From: RGIG8244 sp045639325
GTDB lineage: Bacteria > Verrucomicrobiota > Lentisphaeria > Victivallales > UBA1829
Reading direction: 5' to 3'
DNA length: 64,000 nucleotides
Assembly: GCA_045639325.1 (NCBI GenBank)
Contig: JAZUCU010000030.1
Location: forward strand, 49,206 to 113,205
In this document: one piece after another, positions 30,001 through 39,025 of the stretch
How the letters are laid out: each line of letters begins with the position of its first letter
Position numbering within the stretch: the first letter of the stretch is position 1
Translations under genes and position numbers: made by a program
Notes under the pieces: model-generated
Seen by the model: only the letters and a program-made list of their open reading frames with translations
What the model was told of the DNA's origin: nothing
The model's database searches: none

Positions 30001-30116
30001 AAACGGATTTGATGGAATGGAATACACTCCGCCAATTGGAATCCGCAGACACCACTTTATCCTTGAGTATGACCCCCTTTGAAATCCGGACACTCCGCGT
30101 GGAAATGCCGGAATAA
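27036..30116 (+). CDS. Glycoside hydrolase family 38 alpha-mannosidase
   Basis: This 1026-residue enzyme has all main GH38 marks. The zinc site begins with HAHIDVAWLW (H256, D258), the nucleophile is D368 in WLPDVFGYS, and the second zinc segment is FHDIIPGSS near residue 570. A helical three-bundle domain and large C-terminal beta-sandwiches follow. An N-terminal domain of about 240 residues matches bacterial class II mannosidases of this length. There is no signal peptide, so it should release mannose in the cytoplasm. AAGGAAA supports the ATG. Cotranscription with LacI and the nearby mannose-6-phosphate isomerase/ROK pair support a mannose-containing substrate. Confidence 0.93.
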   Translation: MHEKIFRLYQCRLILLTEHNFQDMYADSIELNAEYACTKEPVPFQSRLDLEYKPIQEGVVWGKAWDNGWFHLTGTVPERFAGKELCLRLNAESEILIYGSDGVPVCGLTDRSVYDSRYSKECFSLGKMNPGDRIDLWFEATANRMLGIDLPPAQERNPANPLGSYSARVKSLRLCVFDRDVWLFMLEMETLTGLLEKLELSDYRGKQLLDKLNIAVDIYNYDPANAAEARAFLQKEVFSNKAEDGALTAFTIGHAHIDVAWLWKVQESTRKAARTFSSQLTLMKKYPDFKFGASQAYLYKQVKEHYPELFAQIQERVKEGRWEIQGGMFVEADCNLISGESMIRQFLHGKNFFRDEFGVDVKNLWLPDVFGYSAAMPQIIRKSGCDSFLTQKISWNQINKFPYHTFRWFGVDGSWILTHFPPEDTYNSAANALYRIKAQNQFNEAGFLPGFMSLTGIGDGGGGPSENHLERNRILQDLRGCPKVEWSFASNYFDRIREYQARLPEWHGELYLELHRGTLTTQARTKRGNRRCEQTLMAWEILASCLSAADWQRDAMDAAWKTVLVNQFHDIIPGSSIREVYEQTEKDHAQVLQTANDGIAAAAEKLFRKNADSLVLTNTLSRTWSGITELPENWNGASVVTDEGRALPVQTHNGKTYVTVEMPGNSFLTIRRNGVADAVETDTGTLVLENDLIRYEFDQNGHLLHAYDKELKKEFLASPGNVFSLYHDRPITWDAWDVDIYYRQNKIMDVPCTNVKTVQKGNAFSIAEFEFKTDHSTITQQVVLANGTKRLDFITRCDWNENRKLLRVAFPLTIQSDNASFDIQYAYVTRPTHDNTSWEQAKFETCGQRYADLSSKNFGVALLNDCKYGYYVRNSTLDLALLRSPKYPDRFADQGEQIFTYSFLPHKNALPESDVMREAANLNRPLLMADGYEAGIAQMPFRLESDHIVMDVVKRGEKDDSLIIRLIETAGGYSEGTLSFNQAPAAVFETDLMEWNTLRQLESADTTLSLSMTPFEIRTLRVEMPE

Positions 30117-30141
30117 CAGTTGGAATCAGCAAGTATAAAAA

Positions 30142-30187
30142 AAAGCGGGATTTCAGATCGTTTTTTGACCGTCTGAAATCCCGCTTT
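30142..30187. terminator. Bidirectional Rho-independent terminator
   Basis: A perfect 16-base stem, AAAGCGGGATTTCAGA (30142-30157) with TCTGAAATCCCGCTTT (30172-30187), has a 14-base loop. An A run precedes it and T-rich sequence follows it, so it can stop transcription from the GH38 gene and from the convergent GH42 operon. Confidence 0.9.
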
Positions 30188-30204
30188 ATTTCTGTTATTT
30201 TATT

Positions 30205-32340
30205 TTACACGCAGCATTCAAAGACCTTTGTTTCATAAGGTGCAAAAGTGAGCTCCAGTTTATTGGTTGTCACATTTTCCCCGCTCAAAACTTCCTTGCA
30301 GGAAGCAAAGGATGGCAAATTAACCGTACATTTGAGTTCTTTGTCGGAGAAGTTGATGAGGAAACAGACTTTATCCCCATTGGGATCATCATTTTTGCAC
30401 AAAACGCCGGTTTGCATTTGAGCGTTTTCATCTCCGGTAATTTTCAGATCAGAAACGACCCCTGCACCGGCACATACCATGCGGAAGACTTCCCGGATGG
30501 CAGCCAGATCTGCGGTGTTTTTCGCCTGACGGTAAATCTGGAATACCGGGAAGCCCCAGCAGCAGATTTTACCTTTACCGAAGTTGTTACCTGCAAGAGC
30601 GGTTCCTCCGCAGGAATACTCTACCAGTGATTTCGCGCTTGTTACATGCAAATGGGCATGGAAGCGGTCTTTCAGAGGAATTGCTTTGTAGTCATCGAAT
30701 GCAACAACTTCATCACTTTCCGCAAATGTGAAGTCATTGACATAATAGCCGCATGCTTCCTGGAATCCGTGACCGGGGATTGTCTGGAATTGCATGGAAT
30801 CTTCCCGTTTCTGTGCGAAACGGTAATCGGTTATTAAAGTACCGCCATTTGCAACAAAGTCTTTGATTTCGTTTGCAAATTTTTCGTTGATGAAGATGGT
30901 TTCCGGAGCGATAAGGACTTTATAGCGATCCTTTTTCAAGCGGAACATCTGTTCATCCACAAAATCACATTCAATGTGAAGTTCATTGAGAATACGGAAT
31001 GCGCCGTGGCATGCATCCACATATTCCGGATAACTTTTATCGCATATGCGAGCCAGTTCGGTATCGGGAGCAACCAAAATGGCAGCTTTTGCATGTACAC
31101 AGGCATTGGAAAGGAGATTGCGCATTTGCATGTATGCCTTGCCGGACTTGGCAAGTTCTTCCGCACGTTCCGTGATACTGCCGTCAAAACCAGCCAGATT
31201 GAATTGATCAGTTTGTGTATCTGTATGTCTGCCGCCGAACTTCCAGAACATGAGCATGCGTGCACCATTTGCCATCAGCTGGAAGTTTGCAGCGGTACGC
31301 CATCCGCGTTCTGCACGGTCATGGCGATCCGGCAGGTAAGAAATCTGCCCGGCTTCGCCTTCGACTGCCCAGAATCCGTTTGCGGGATCTTTCCCGCCGG
31401 AACGGCACCATGCGTTTGCCGCCGCCGTGAGATAGGGAGCTTCTTCCATCTGAGCGAAAAATGTATAAGCGGAGAAACCGGGGATATCGGCATAAGAATT
31501 CTGTTCCAGCATGCTCGGGTAATTGTGCTGACTGGCCGTTCTGTATGCGGCTGTGACAACAACGTTGATTCCGATTTTGAGATTGCGGGGATTGTGACGT
31601 TCAATGGCATCACGAACCACCTTCAGCCATCCGGCCACGCGGGAACGGTTGAATTTCAGATAATCGACACAGGGGCCGTATCCGCCGCCGGAGAAGGAGA
31701 CATACACACCCGGTTCAGCTTCATCGAAACTCAAATAATCGATGGGGAATTCCGTGCCCCATTTTTCATTGAGTTTGTTAATGTCATTATCATATTCTTT
31801 GCGCAGAAAATCGCGGAATTTACCCATGGTCAGCGGGCAGAAACAGCCATCGCCGTGATAGAATGGCTCATTCCACAGACTCCATGCTGCGAGGGCAGGG
31901 TGATTGCAATAACGTTCCGCGCAGAGATCAAGGAAAATCTTTGCCCGTTCCAAAAAGATGGGGTCATCCATGCACAACTTGCGGACCGGACCGAATTGAG
32001 GCGGTTCGTAAGGGGTGAGTTTCAATTCCTGCACATCTTTTCTGCGAACCAGATACCGGGGCGGGTACATGGCTGCCCATGACGTCAGAGTGCCGCCGAG
32101 GTTAAGCAGAATTTTCATATCATGTTTTGCTGCGAGATCAAAAAGCAGGTCAAGTTTGCTGAAATCGTAAACACCTTCTTCCCGTTCGATTCGATCCCAT
32201 GCGACGAACGGGCGGATGATGTTCATGCCCAGTTCTTTCATTGTAATGATATCGCGTTCAAAATATTCGGAGGGAATATCGCCACTCTTTGCATAGGGGC
32301 AATATGCGGCTCCAAAGTAAATTTCGTTCATGTCTGACAT
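30205..32340 (-). CDS. Glycoside hydrolase family 42-type beta-galactosidase
   Basis: This is a 711-residue GH42-like enzyme. The barrel opens with EIYFGAAYCPY and FERDIITMKELGMNIIRPF. The acid/base Glu is E158 in LWNEPFYHGD, and the nucleophile is probably E327 or E329 in FWAVEGEAGQ. A trimerisation domain with a GATase-like fold (near residues 425-640, with ETIFINEKFANEIKDFV) and a small C-terminal beta domain follow. AAGGAAA precedes ATG 32340; a TTG 18 bases upstream is not needed. No signal peptide. It is the last gene of its operon, ending at the strong terminator. The substrate may be a beta-galactoside, but related enzymes vary. Confidence 0.83.
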   Translation of the reverse strand: MSDMNEIYFGAAYCPYAKSGDIPSEYFERDIITMKELGMNIIRPFVAWDRIEREEGVYDFSKLDLLFDLAAKHDMKILLNLGGTLTSWAAMYPPRYLVRRKDVQELKLTPYEPPQFGPVRKLCMDDPIFLERAKIFLDLCAERYCNHPALAAWSLWNEPFYHGDGCFCPLTMGKFRDFLRKEYDNDINKLNEKWGTEFPIDYLSFDEAEPGVYVSFSGGGYGPCVDYLKFNRSRVAGWLKVVRDAIERHNPRNLKIGINVVVTAAYRTASQHNYPSMLEQNSYADIPGFSAYTFFAQMEEAPYLTAAANAWCRSGGKDPANGFWAVEGEAGQISYLPDRHDRAERGWRTAANFQLMANGARMLMFWKFGGRHTDTQTDQFNLAGFDGSITERAEELAKSGKAYMQMRNLLSNACVHAKAAILVAPDTELARICDKSYPEYVDACHGAFRILNELHIECDFVDEQMFRLKKDRYKVLIAPETIFINEKFANEIKDFVANGGTLITDYRFAQKREDSMQFQTIPGHGFQEACGYYVNDFTFAESDEVVAFDDYKAIPLKDRFHAHLHVTSAKSLVEYSCGGTALAGNNFGKGKICCWGFPVFQIYRQAKNTADLAAIREVFRMVCAGAGVVSDLKITGDENAQMQTGVLCKNDDPNGDKVCFLINFSDKELKCTVNLPSFASCKEVLSGENVTTNKLELTFAPYETKVFECCV

Positions 32341-32342
32341 TG

Positions 32343-33701
32343 TTATTTTCCTTTGCAAATTTGTGATGCAAGTTTAAACCATTGAGGATTATCTGTGAAA
32401 AGCTTGCCATAACCTGCTTTTTTGCCAAGAAATACGGCGACACTGCCTTTGCCGCATTCCCATTCCACCAGCATCGGTTTTCCGTCGGCTTCCAGTTTGA
32501 CAACAGCATTTTTACGGACTTTCAAGTCATGGTAATAACGGACATTGAACGCTTCCGCAGATTTGATCCAATCATAATCTTTATCAAGACTTTTCAATGC
32601 GGTCAGTTTTGCAAATTTTCCGGTTGTGTAAGGTGAACCGAGTTCCACAGGCAGGATTTCTTCCAGCGGAGTGCGTTGATATTCACCTTTTTCGAGCGTG
32701 AAGAAACCTCCGAAAATGATCAGACGTCCGCCGTTTTTAACAAAATCGACCATGTCTTTCAGAATAAAATCCGGAATAATACCTTTGGGGCCTGCGGGTG
32801 CATCGGCAAGAATAATCATTTCTGCATTTTTCAGCCGCTGTTCCCCGGGCATCTTGTTGTACAGAAGCCGGTTTGCAATAATCATGGCATGGCTTGTGGA
32901 TTCCATGGTATAAAGAGAACAGGTTTCTTTTTTGATGCCGTTTGCAGTGAGTGCCTCAAAAATCTTAAGTTCATCAAATGTCATCCCCTGGAAAATCAGG
33001 ACGCCCTGCCGTTTTGCAACCGTATTGTTTTCTTCCGGAAGTTCGGTCAGTTTCAGGTTCATCAAACGGGTCGGGTAAGGTCTGGGAGCATAACCCATGC
33101 TGCCGATCCGGATTTTGCCGCCGCGATAAAAGTCATGTCCGAAAATGGAGAGGTTGCCGACGATTGCCGCCGGATCACTCATGTCATCCTTGAAAAATTC
33201 CACTCTGCCTTTGTTTTCATCAAAAACAATGCGGTAATGAGAGCGGCCTGTGCGGCTGACATTGGCAATCTTCTGATGTCCAACCGGTTCAATACCGAAC
33301 CCGGCGATACGCTTGGATTCCGGTTCCGGGAAATAATATCTCCAGTCACCGCATCCGTTATGGAAAAAGGTACTGACGTTATAAAAATCCACGAACAGCC
33401 CGATACCGCGTGCATCGGCAGGTACCGGGAATTCCACATCGAATTCCAGCATACCGCGTTTGATCAGCGGGATATCACATTCAATATATCCGTCATGGAA
33501 CGGATTGTGGCGGATATTGACCACAAGGCCTTTGTTATCGGGGGTATAGGTGCTTCTATCCGCAGAGGAACAGTTGCGCCAGCGTTTGTTGAAGGATGCG
33601 CTGTCTTTGAAATCTTCCGAGAAAATGACCTTGTTCTGTGCATGGATACTGTATGCCATGCAAAAGGTCATAATACTGAAAAATAAGGTTTTACATTTCA
33701 T
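32343..33701 (-). CDS. Secreted protein: concanavalin-like domain plus GATase-like domain (paralogue 1)
   Basis: This is a 452-residue protein with a signal peptide (ends YSIHAQ). The N-terminal half (about 25-210) is a beta-sandwich of concanavalin/LamG type. The C-terminal half contains AEMIILADAPAG and NGGRLIIFGGFFTL, as in ThuA/GATase-1-like sugar-related domains. It is paralogous to the protein at 36239-37492. GAGG precedes ATG 33701; an ATGA overlap with the upstream stop at 33713 gives an alternative start. It lies between a TIM-barrel-like and a GH42 gene. No activity is established for this architecture. Confidence 0.55.
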   Translation of the reverse strand: MKCKTLFFSIMTFCMAYSIHAQNKVIFSEDFKDSASFNKRWRNCSSADRSTYTPDNKGLVVNIRHNPFHDGYIECDIPLIKRGMLEFDVEFPVPADARGIGLFVDFYNVSTFFHNGCGDWRYYFPEPESKRIAGFGIEPVGHQKIANVSRTGRSHYRIVFDENKGRVEFFKDDMSDPAAIVGNLSIFGHDFYRGGKIRIGSMGYAPRPYPTRLMNLKLTELPEENNTVAKRQGVLIFQGMTFDELKIFEALTANGIKKETCSLYTMESTSHAMIIANRLLYNKMPGEQRLKNAEMIILADAPAGPKGIIPDFILKDMVDFVKNGGRLIIFGGFFTLEKGEYQRTPLEEILPVELGSPYTTGKFAKLTALKSLDKDYDWIKSAEAFNVRYYHDLKVRKNAVVKLEADGKPMLVEWECGKGSVAVFLGKKAGYGKLFTDNPQWFKLASQICKGK

Positions 33702-33709
33702 TATCCACC

Positions 33710-36217
33710 TCATTTCTTGTAACGGAGAACCAGAATCATTGCATCGTCAAGGGCAGGAAGTTTGACCTTGTTACCCGTAACTGCAAGTTTGACGGTATGC
33801 ATTGTCTGAGGAACTGCTGCAAATGCTTCGACCAGTTTTTCGCCTTTACGCGGGGTAACGGTCAGAGTCAGATTCTTGCGGACGGGGACTTTTTCGTAAT
33901 ACTGTCCGGTTTCATCCCCTGTTGTCGGCAGGTTGACAAAATGGAGTGTTTCTTCGCGGAATCCGTTTTTCTCTCTGGAGCAGATGAACGGGCGGAAGAA
34001 CACATTATAAGCGGGTGCAAGAGCAAAACGGCTGTTGCGTTCTTTTGCCGGGATCCGCAAGAATTCCGGAGAATAATAATATTCGGAATAGCGGGTCATG
34101 AAGTTGTCTCTGACATACTGATCGCGGATGTTCACGATGGAACCGCCGTGTTTTGCACCGGCTGCAAATGTCAGATACTGAATCAGATTGCCGGAAACGG
34201 AATCGGACGGGAACAGCAGGGCGAATGCAACAGTCGGCTGACCACCCTGTGTTCTGGCGCGCTGAACGTCATCGGCAAGAGCGGAGCTCCAGGATTTGAA
34301 TGTATGCAGCGGTTTATTGTTCAAGCCGAGCATATATTCATAAATGAGCAATGCTTTACGGGAAGCGGCTTTGAGATAGCCGGGATTGCGTTTTGCACTC
34401 TTGGCGTTTGCATGAATGTTGGTCGCATAGATAAAGTCAGGGTCGTTTTTCTCCATGATGGAGCGATAACGATTCAGAAGTTCCACGGCGGTTTTATCCG
34501 GCTCCGGATAATATTCTTTACCGGTCTTGCCGTACATATCGCGCCAATCGGGACTCGGTGTATTCAGATACAGCGGGTCGTTGGGAGCATCGGGAATGAA
34601 GTACCAGTCGAAACGGTATCCCTGCCAGCCGAACATTTCGCAGGATTTGATCATATCATTTGCCCAGAAATCGACAAATTCTTTTGTATAGCCGTGGACT
34701 TTGAATGTAGCCAGACGGACATTATTGTTATAAATTTTGCCGTTATAAATACTGGGCTGTCCGTTATCGCAGTAAAGAATCTGTTCCGGTTCTTTCAATG
34801 CTTCTTTGTAGTTGTAAAGGCCGCTAATGCTGGAAATGACATTCACGCCTTTTGCCTTGCAGAGTTTGACAAATTTCTGAATGAATTTTTTGCGGATGAT
34901 GTTGTCATAATATCCGGGGGATTCGGTCATCGGGCGCCATGTTTCCTCTTCCGGAGTGATACCGCGGATCGTGGAACGCATCCAGAGATAATATTCGATA
35001 ATACCGATTTTATTGCGTTTCAGAAAATCACTCCACATATCTTCACTGCCGGGCTGTTTGCAGCTGCCGACGTTGAGGAAGGCAAAACGTACGCTTTCGG
35101 GAGCAAAATCGCTGATGGCAAAGGAGTTTATCTGCTTGTTGATCAATTTGCCGTTTTCGCTGAGTTCAAGACGTGCCATCGCACCGCCGCGCATTGCTTG
35201 ACTGGTCGCAAATTCACAGGTGAAGGGAACGGAACTGCGAGCCGGAATGGTTACGGATGAGTCATGAACTTTTTTGCTGTCAGCCAATTTTGTGTCGATA
35301 TAAAGTCTGACATTGATCTTTTTGCTTGTTGCGGAAGTGTTGACAAGAGAAGCTGTAACGCTGTTCTTTGTGCCGGGTCTGACCATGAGTTTTCCGGTTT
35401 CGAGAGAGGTTGCATAAACTTCGGGAACCGCTTTCAGGGAATGAACCGTTGCAAAAACTTCTTTTTCCGGAAGTTTGCCGGCGATGATGCTGAATGTACA
35501 TTCTGCAGATTTTTTGCCGATGAGCTTGCGGGGCGGATTCGGGATGACACGGATTACGGTCAGATCATTAAAGCCTTCTTTGCTGCGGTTGAGGTAATAT
35601 TCCATGCCCTGGCAATTTGCACCGCTTGCAATACCGATCCCGCCTTTGTTGACAACGGAATAAGCGAATTTCCAATTGTTGCCGGGGGTGTAAACCGCCC
35701 AGTCATTCGGCACGGAAGGAGCACTTTTTTCCGGCAGGAGATAAGCATTGTTTTCGGTCGCAAAATTCATGAGCCGGATAGTATAGAACCAATCAGACGG
35801 GGCTTCTGTGAATTTGACAGCCATGCGGCATTTGATTACCGGTGAATTGTCAAATGTGTAATAAATTTCGGATTTTGTAAAGCCTTTATCCAATTCACAA
35901 CGGAGTTCGATCTTCTCAGAAGATTTGCTGAGAACTGTGATTTTCTGTTTTGAATTGTTGCCGTTATAAAGGAATCCAACCGACGCCTGCTGGCCGTTAT
36001 ATTTTTTCTTTTCACCGTTTTTACGGAATTCCTGAGAGCCGTAAATGCTGTATTGCTTTTTACCGACGGTAAGAGTTTTCAATGCACCTTTGACATTGTC
36101 AATGGTGATGGCGTAATGTTTGTTGGAGATGACTTTTCCTTTCGGCGAGTCTTTCAACTCCACAGCGGTCAGCGGCACGGAAATGGCAGCTGCAGCAAGA
36201 ATATAAAGTAATTTCAT
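33710..36217 (-). CDS. Secreted TIM-barrel glycosidase-like protein, family not recognised
   Basis: This is an 835-residue protein with a signal peptide (MKLLYILAAAAISVPLTA). The N-terminal beta-sandwich (about 20-280), a CARDB-like linker (about 285-370) and a C-terminal barrel (about 380-720) are visible. The barrel carries IEYYLWMRS, VNVISSISGLYNYKEAL and FGWQGYRFDWYFIPDAPND; the Asp in YRFDWY is the natural nucleophile candidate, as in GH66- or GH31-like barrels. A short beta domain ends the protein. It is the third gene of the pseudopilin-headed operon. Its secretion suggests it acts first on the polymer. Confidence 0.5.
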   Translation of the reverse strand: MKLLYILAAAAISVPLTAVELKDSPKGKVISNKHYAITIDNVKGALKTLTVGKKQYSIYGSQEFRKNGEKKKYNGQQASVGFLYNGNNSKQKITVLSKSSEKIELRCELDKGFTKSEIYYTFDNSPVIKCRMAVKFTEAPSDWFYTIRLMNFATENNAYLLPEKSAPSVPNDWAVYTPGNNWKFAYSVVNKGGIGIASGANCQGMEYYLNRSKEGFNDLTVIRVIPNPPRKLIGKKSAECTFSIIAGKLPEKEVFATVHSLKAVPEVYATSLETGKLMVRPGTKNSVTASLVNTSATSKKINVRLYIDTKLADSKKVHDSSVTIPARSSVPFTCEFATSQAMRGGAMARLELSENGKLINKQINSFAISDFAPESVRFAFLNVGSCKQPGSEDMWSDFLKRNKIGIIEYYLWMRSTIRGITPEEETWRPMTESPGYYDNIIRKKFIQKFVKLCKAKGVNVISSISGLYNYKEALKEPEQILYCDNGQPSIYNGKIYNNNVRLATFKVHGYTKEFVDFWANDMIKSCEMFGWQGYRFDWYFIPDAPNDPLYLNTPSPDWRDMYGKTGKEYYPEPDKTAVELLNRYRSIMEKNDPDFIYATNIHANAKSAKRNPGYLKAASRKALLIYEYMLGLNNKPLHTFKSWSSALADDVQRARTQGGQPTVAFALLFPSDSVSGNLIQYLTFAAGAKHGGSIVNIRDQYVRDNFMTRYSEYYYSPEFLRIPAKERNSRFALAPAYNVFFRPFICSREKNGFREETLHFVNLPTTGDETGQYYEKVPVRKNLTLTVTPRKGEKLVEAFAAVPQTMHTVKLAVTGNKVKLPALDDAMILVLRYKK

Positions 36218-36238
36218 GTTTTCTGTTCCTGTTCAGTT

Positions 36239-37492
36239 TCAGAATGTAAGTGATTTTTTGAGGATGACAGGGAATTGTTTTTGCAGATGAAGCATTTCCC
36301 CCTTGTCGGATGGTCTGCCGCCGGGAATGCCGCTGTAAACGGTAACGGTTCCGGCTCCGCATTTGATCGAACTTAAAAGCGGATAATCTTCCACCTTCAA
36401 TGTTACTTTCGCACCTTTGACGGCGGGGCATTTGTAATACATGGCAACTGCACCTTTTGCCCCTCTGACTGCAAAATTCTCTTTCTTGTAGGCGATATCC
36501 CATGGTGTTTTGATCTGTACCGGGAGAATCCGGTTGAAATCCGCATTTTTATATTCGCCGCGGTTAAGTGTAAACATGCCGCCGAGAATAACGAGTTTTG
36601 CACCACCTTTGACTTCTGCAATCAATTCGTTGATATCATTTTCCGTGAGTGTTCCGTTAAACGGAAAATCTGCAAGAATAATCAGTTCCGGTCTGTTCTT
36701 TGAAAAAAGCGGACTTTTGGTGAGATAAAAGTCGTTTTTCATAATTACGTTGACTTTTGTTGCAACATCAACATAAATGGGCTTACTTTTGATGCCGAAT
36801 GTTTTTACAATGCCTTCAAGATCGTAAACATCAAAATTGATCCCGCGCAGAAGTATTGCACCGCTTCTTTTTTTTGCAACTTGTTTTTCCAGTTTTTCCA
36901 ATCGGACATTGCGGACATGATTGATAATCGTGCCGGAAGTCAAACCGTAATTGCCAAGTTGAAATTTGACCGGTCCGGAAAAAACAACATCTTTTTCCGA
37001 AAAAACAGGCGTTACCATGTCATTGAAAAAGTATGAAATTGTTTTTGCTTTGCGGTCAAAATCAACTTTGAAATTCAGCCATTTTCCATCCGGAACAGCT
37101 GCAAGACGCCGATTTTTTCCTTGATAATGGTAAAGCCACCAGTCAGGCCGGAGTGAAATTAAACGACCGTTAAAACGAATCATAAGGGAGAGATGATTGT
37201 AAGTCTGGACAGGGCCTCCTCCTGCATTGGGAAGAACCTCAAAACGCAATGAGCCTCTTTCAACATCGGGAAGGGCGATTTCGTGCACCGTTCCCGTGTT
37301 GACTTTTTTACCGAGAGAGGAACAGACCGCAACAAGAACGCCATTTTCAACTGTAAATGAGTCGTTGGCATTATTGCGGATCTTTTTCCACTCCAGTTCG
37401 CCTTGTTTGCTGAAGTCTGCCTGCCAGATTACCCCGGCAGCTGCCAGATCGAAACAGACAGCTGCGAGAATTATCTGGAAGAGTGATTTCAT
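36239..37492 (-). CDS. Secreted protein: concanavalin-like plus GATase-like domain (paralogue 2)
   Basis: This is a 417-residue protein with a signal peptide (MKSLFQIILAAVCFDLAAA). It has the same two-part layout as the protein at 32343-33701 and aligns with it across the C-terminal half: PELIILADFPFNG, GAKLVILGGMFTLNRGEY and RILPVQIKTPW match EMIILADAPAG, GGRLIIFGGFFTLEKGEY and EILPVELGSPY. It starts three bases after the pseudopilin stop, so coupling is likely. Binding of a polysaccharide by the first domain is inferred. Confidence 0.55.
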   Translation of the reverse strand: MKSLFQIILAAVCFDLAAAGVIWQADFSKQGELEWKKIRNNANDSFTVENGVLVAVCSSLGKKVNTGTVHEIALPDVERGSLRFEVLPNAGGGPVQTYNHLSLMIRFNGRLISLRPDWWLYHYQGKNRRLAAVPDGKWLNFKVDFDRKAKTISYFFNDMVTPVFSEKDVVFSGPVKFQLGNYGLTSGTIINHVRNVRLEKLEKQVAKKRSGAILLRGINFDVYDLEGIVKTFGIKSKPIYVDVATKVNVIMKNDFYLTKSPLFSKNRPELIILADFPFNGTLTENDINELIAEVKGGAKLVILGGMFTLNRGEYKNADFNRILPVQIKTPWDIAYKKENFAVRGAKGAVAMYYKCPAVKGAKVTLKVEDYPLLSSIKCGAGTVTVYSGIPGGRPSDKGEMLHLQKQFPVILKKSLTF

Positions 37493-37495
37493 ATA

Positions 37496-38137
37496 TTATT
37501 CCTTGCCCCACGGGAAGCTGCTGTCAGCATCCCACTGAATGCGTCTGTAATTGACATTTTCCACATGACCGTCGCAGAACAGCATATTCGTTGATTTTTT
37601 GCCGCCATGAGCCATTGTCCAGGCAACTTCATCTGTTTTGCTGCGCAGAACACGGTAAGCCATGGTGTGGTTGTCAAATCTGGGAGCATCGGCGAGGAGC
37701 ATGTGCTGGCCGGGAGAGCCTTTGAGACTTGTCAGCTTTACATAAGTACTGTTCGGGAAAAGAGTTGCATTGCCGGTATAGTTGAACCATCCGGTTGCAG
37801 CTTTGTACATTTCATCACATGCCAATTCTCTTTTTCCATTTTGGATCCATTCATAGCTGGAACCGCAGAAGTTTTCTGTGAGTGTATTTGCCCAGCGAAG
37901 CATGAACCACCACTGTTTTGCAACGCCGGTTGTTCCGTCATAAATCGGCGGAATTGTGCTGTCGTAACTGTTCTGATACATGGTGTAGCTGAGACCGAGC
38001 TGTTTCAGGTTGTTGACGCAGCGGGTAGATCTGGCTGTTTCTTTTACTCTGCCCAAAGCAGGGAGAAGCATTCCTGCAAGAATCGCAATGATTGCAATAA
38101 CGACTAACAACTCAATTAAGGTAAAATTCTTTTTCAT
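37496..38137 (-). CDS. Pseudopilin-like protein heading the GATase-like/GH42 operon
   Basis: This 213-residue protein is MKKN then [27 protein letters not shown]. The body has [17 protein letters not shown] and ends with [17 protein letters not shown], the DG motif of the large pseudopilin families. Residue -1 is Asn. It is less related to the other four than the 4769/25153 pair is to itself. It is the first gene of a five-gene operon (gaps of 3, 21, 8 and 2 bases) that ends at 30205. Confidence 0.87.
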   Translation of the reverse strand: MKKNFTLIELLVVIAIIAILAGMLLPALGRVKETARSTRCVNNLKQLGLSYTMYQNSYDSTIPPIYDGTTGVAKQWWFMLRWANTLTENFCGSSYEWIQNGKRELACDEMYKAATGWFNYTGNATLFPNSTYVKLTSLKGSPGQHMLLADAPRFDNHTMAYRVLRSKTDEVAWTMAHGGKKSTNMLFCDGHVENVNYRRIQWDADSSFPWGKE

Positions 38138-38175
38138 GGTTTTGTCCTTTACATGGAAATTTTGTTTTCAGAGAA

Positions 38176-38204
38176 AACTTACACCCTGAAATGGCAAAAG
38201 TCAA
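38176..38204 (-). promoter_or_regulatory. Promoter for the pseudopilin/GH42 operon
   Basis: On the minus strand, TTGACT (38199-38204), a 17-base spacer and TAAGTT (38176-38181) precede the pseudopilin start. The -35 overlaps the stop codon of the ROK gene, so readthrough from that operon is also possible. Confidence 0.45.
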
Positions 38205-39025
38205 TTATTATATTGGTTTTTTTTGTAAAAATCCTTGATTGCTCCGGAAAGATTGAAATTTCCGGCTGTTACGAATTCCAATGGCAATTTCGCAAGTGCC
38301 TCCGTCATAAAACGGTCTTTTGCCTTGCTGATGCCGCCGCCGACATAGATTTTTTCCAGTTGTAATTCCGCCTGCCATTCGGTAAGAATCTCGGCAAGTG
38401 CATTGCCGAAATCCTGCCAGATGGCATCGGTATCCGTACGTTCGGCTATTTCTTCCACACTTTTTGCATCCGGACATGCTTTCATCAGTGCTGCGGTGGA
38501 AAGATAATCTTCTCCAATACCGTCACGGAACTTTTTGTTCCATAAAGGATGGAGTGGTGTTTCCTTGTCATTATTGAGAAACGCACCATCAATCATGACC
38601 GCTGCACCGAGGCCGGTGCCAAGTGTGATACCGCCGAATCTGCCTGTTTCATTTTGAACGACGCCGCCGATGAAGGCATTGGCATCATGAAGAAATGTCA
38701 TAGGCATTTCCGGAAAAAATTCTTTCATGCTTTTTCCTTTGACCGACTGGAATTTATGATCCATCATGAATATCCCGTTACGGAAATCAAAGGGCCCGGG
38801 TGTGGATACTGCAATTCCGGATATTTCATTCCCTGCCTGTTCCGCGGCATTTTTATACATGGTTTGAAATGCATGTTTGATTTCTTCAAAACTGCCGTTG
38901 GAACAGGTCGGAACCTCAGCAAGAGGCACAGGGCTTCCTTCCGCCGGATACAGGGCGGATTTCAGAAATGTGCCTCCTGCGTCGACCGCAAGAATTACTT
39001 GAGCATTGTTTTTGTAACTTTGCAC
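38201..39025 (-). CDS. ROK-family sugar kinase
   Basis: This is a 274-residue kinase. The phosphate-binding start is ILAVDAGGTFLKSALYP, and the sugar/catalytic part has GIAVSTPGPFD, FLHDANAFIGG (catalytic Asp) and GGITLGTGLGAAVMIDG. The ROK Cys-rich zinc motif is absent, as in the short subgroup. GTG at 39025 is the only suitable start and gives a 31-base overlap with the isomerase gene. It should phosphorylate a hexose at C6. Beside a mannose-6-phosphate isomerase, mannose is the likely substrate, though fructose, glucose or allose are possible. Confidence 0.82.
   Translation of the reverse strand: MQSYKNNAQVILAVDAGGTFLKSALYPAEGSPVPLAEVPTCSNGSFEEIKHAFQTMYKNAAEQAGNEISGIAVSTPGPFDFRNGIFMMDHKFQSVKGKSMKEFFPEMPMTFLHDANAFIGGVVQNETGRFGGITLGTGLGAAVMIDGAFLNNDKETPLHPLWNKKFRDGIGEDYLSTAALMKACPDAKSVEEIAERTDTDAIWQDFGNALAEILTEWQAELQLEKIYVGGGISKAKDRFMTEALAKLPLEFVTAGNFNLSGAIKDFYKKNQYNN

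Noticed and set aside
33797..35260. 487-codon open frame on the plus strand
   Set aside because: It is antisense to the TIM-barrel protein, is Cys/Phe-rich with no domain pattern, and has no promoter.
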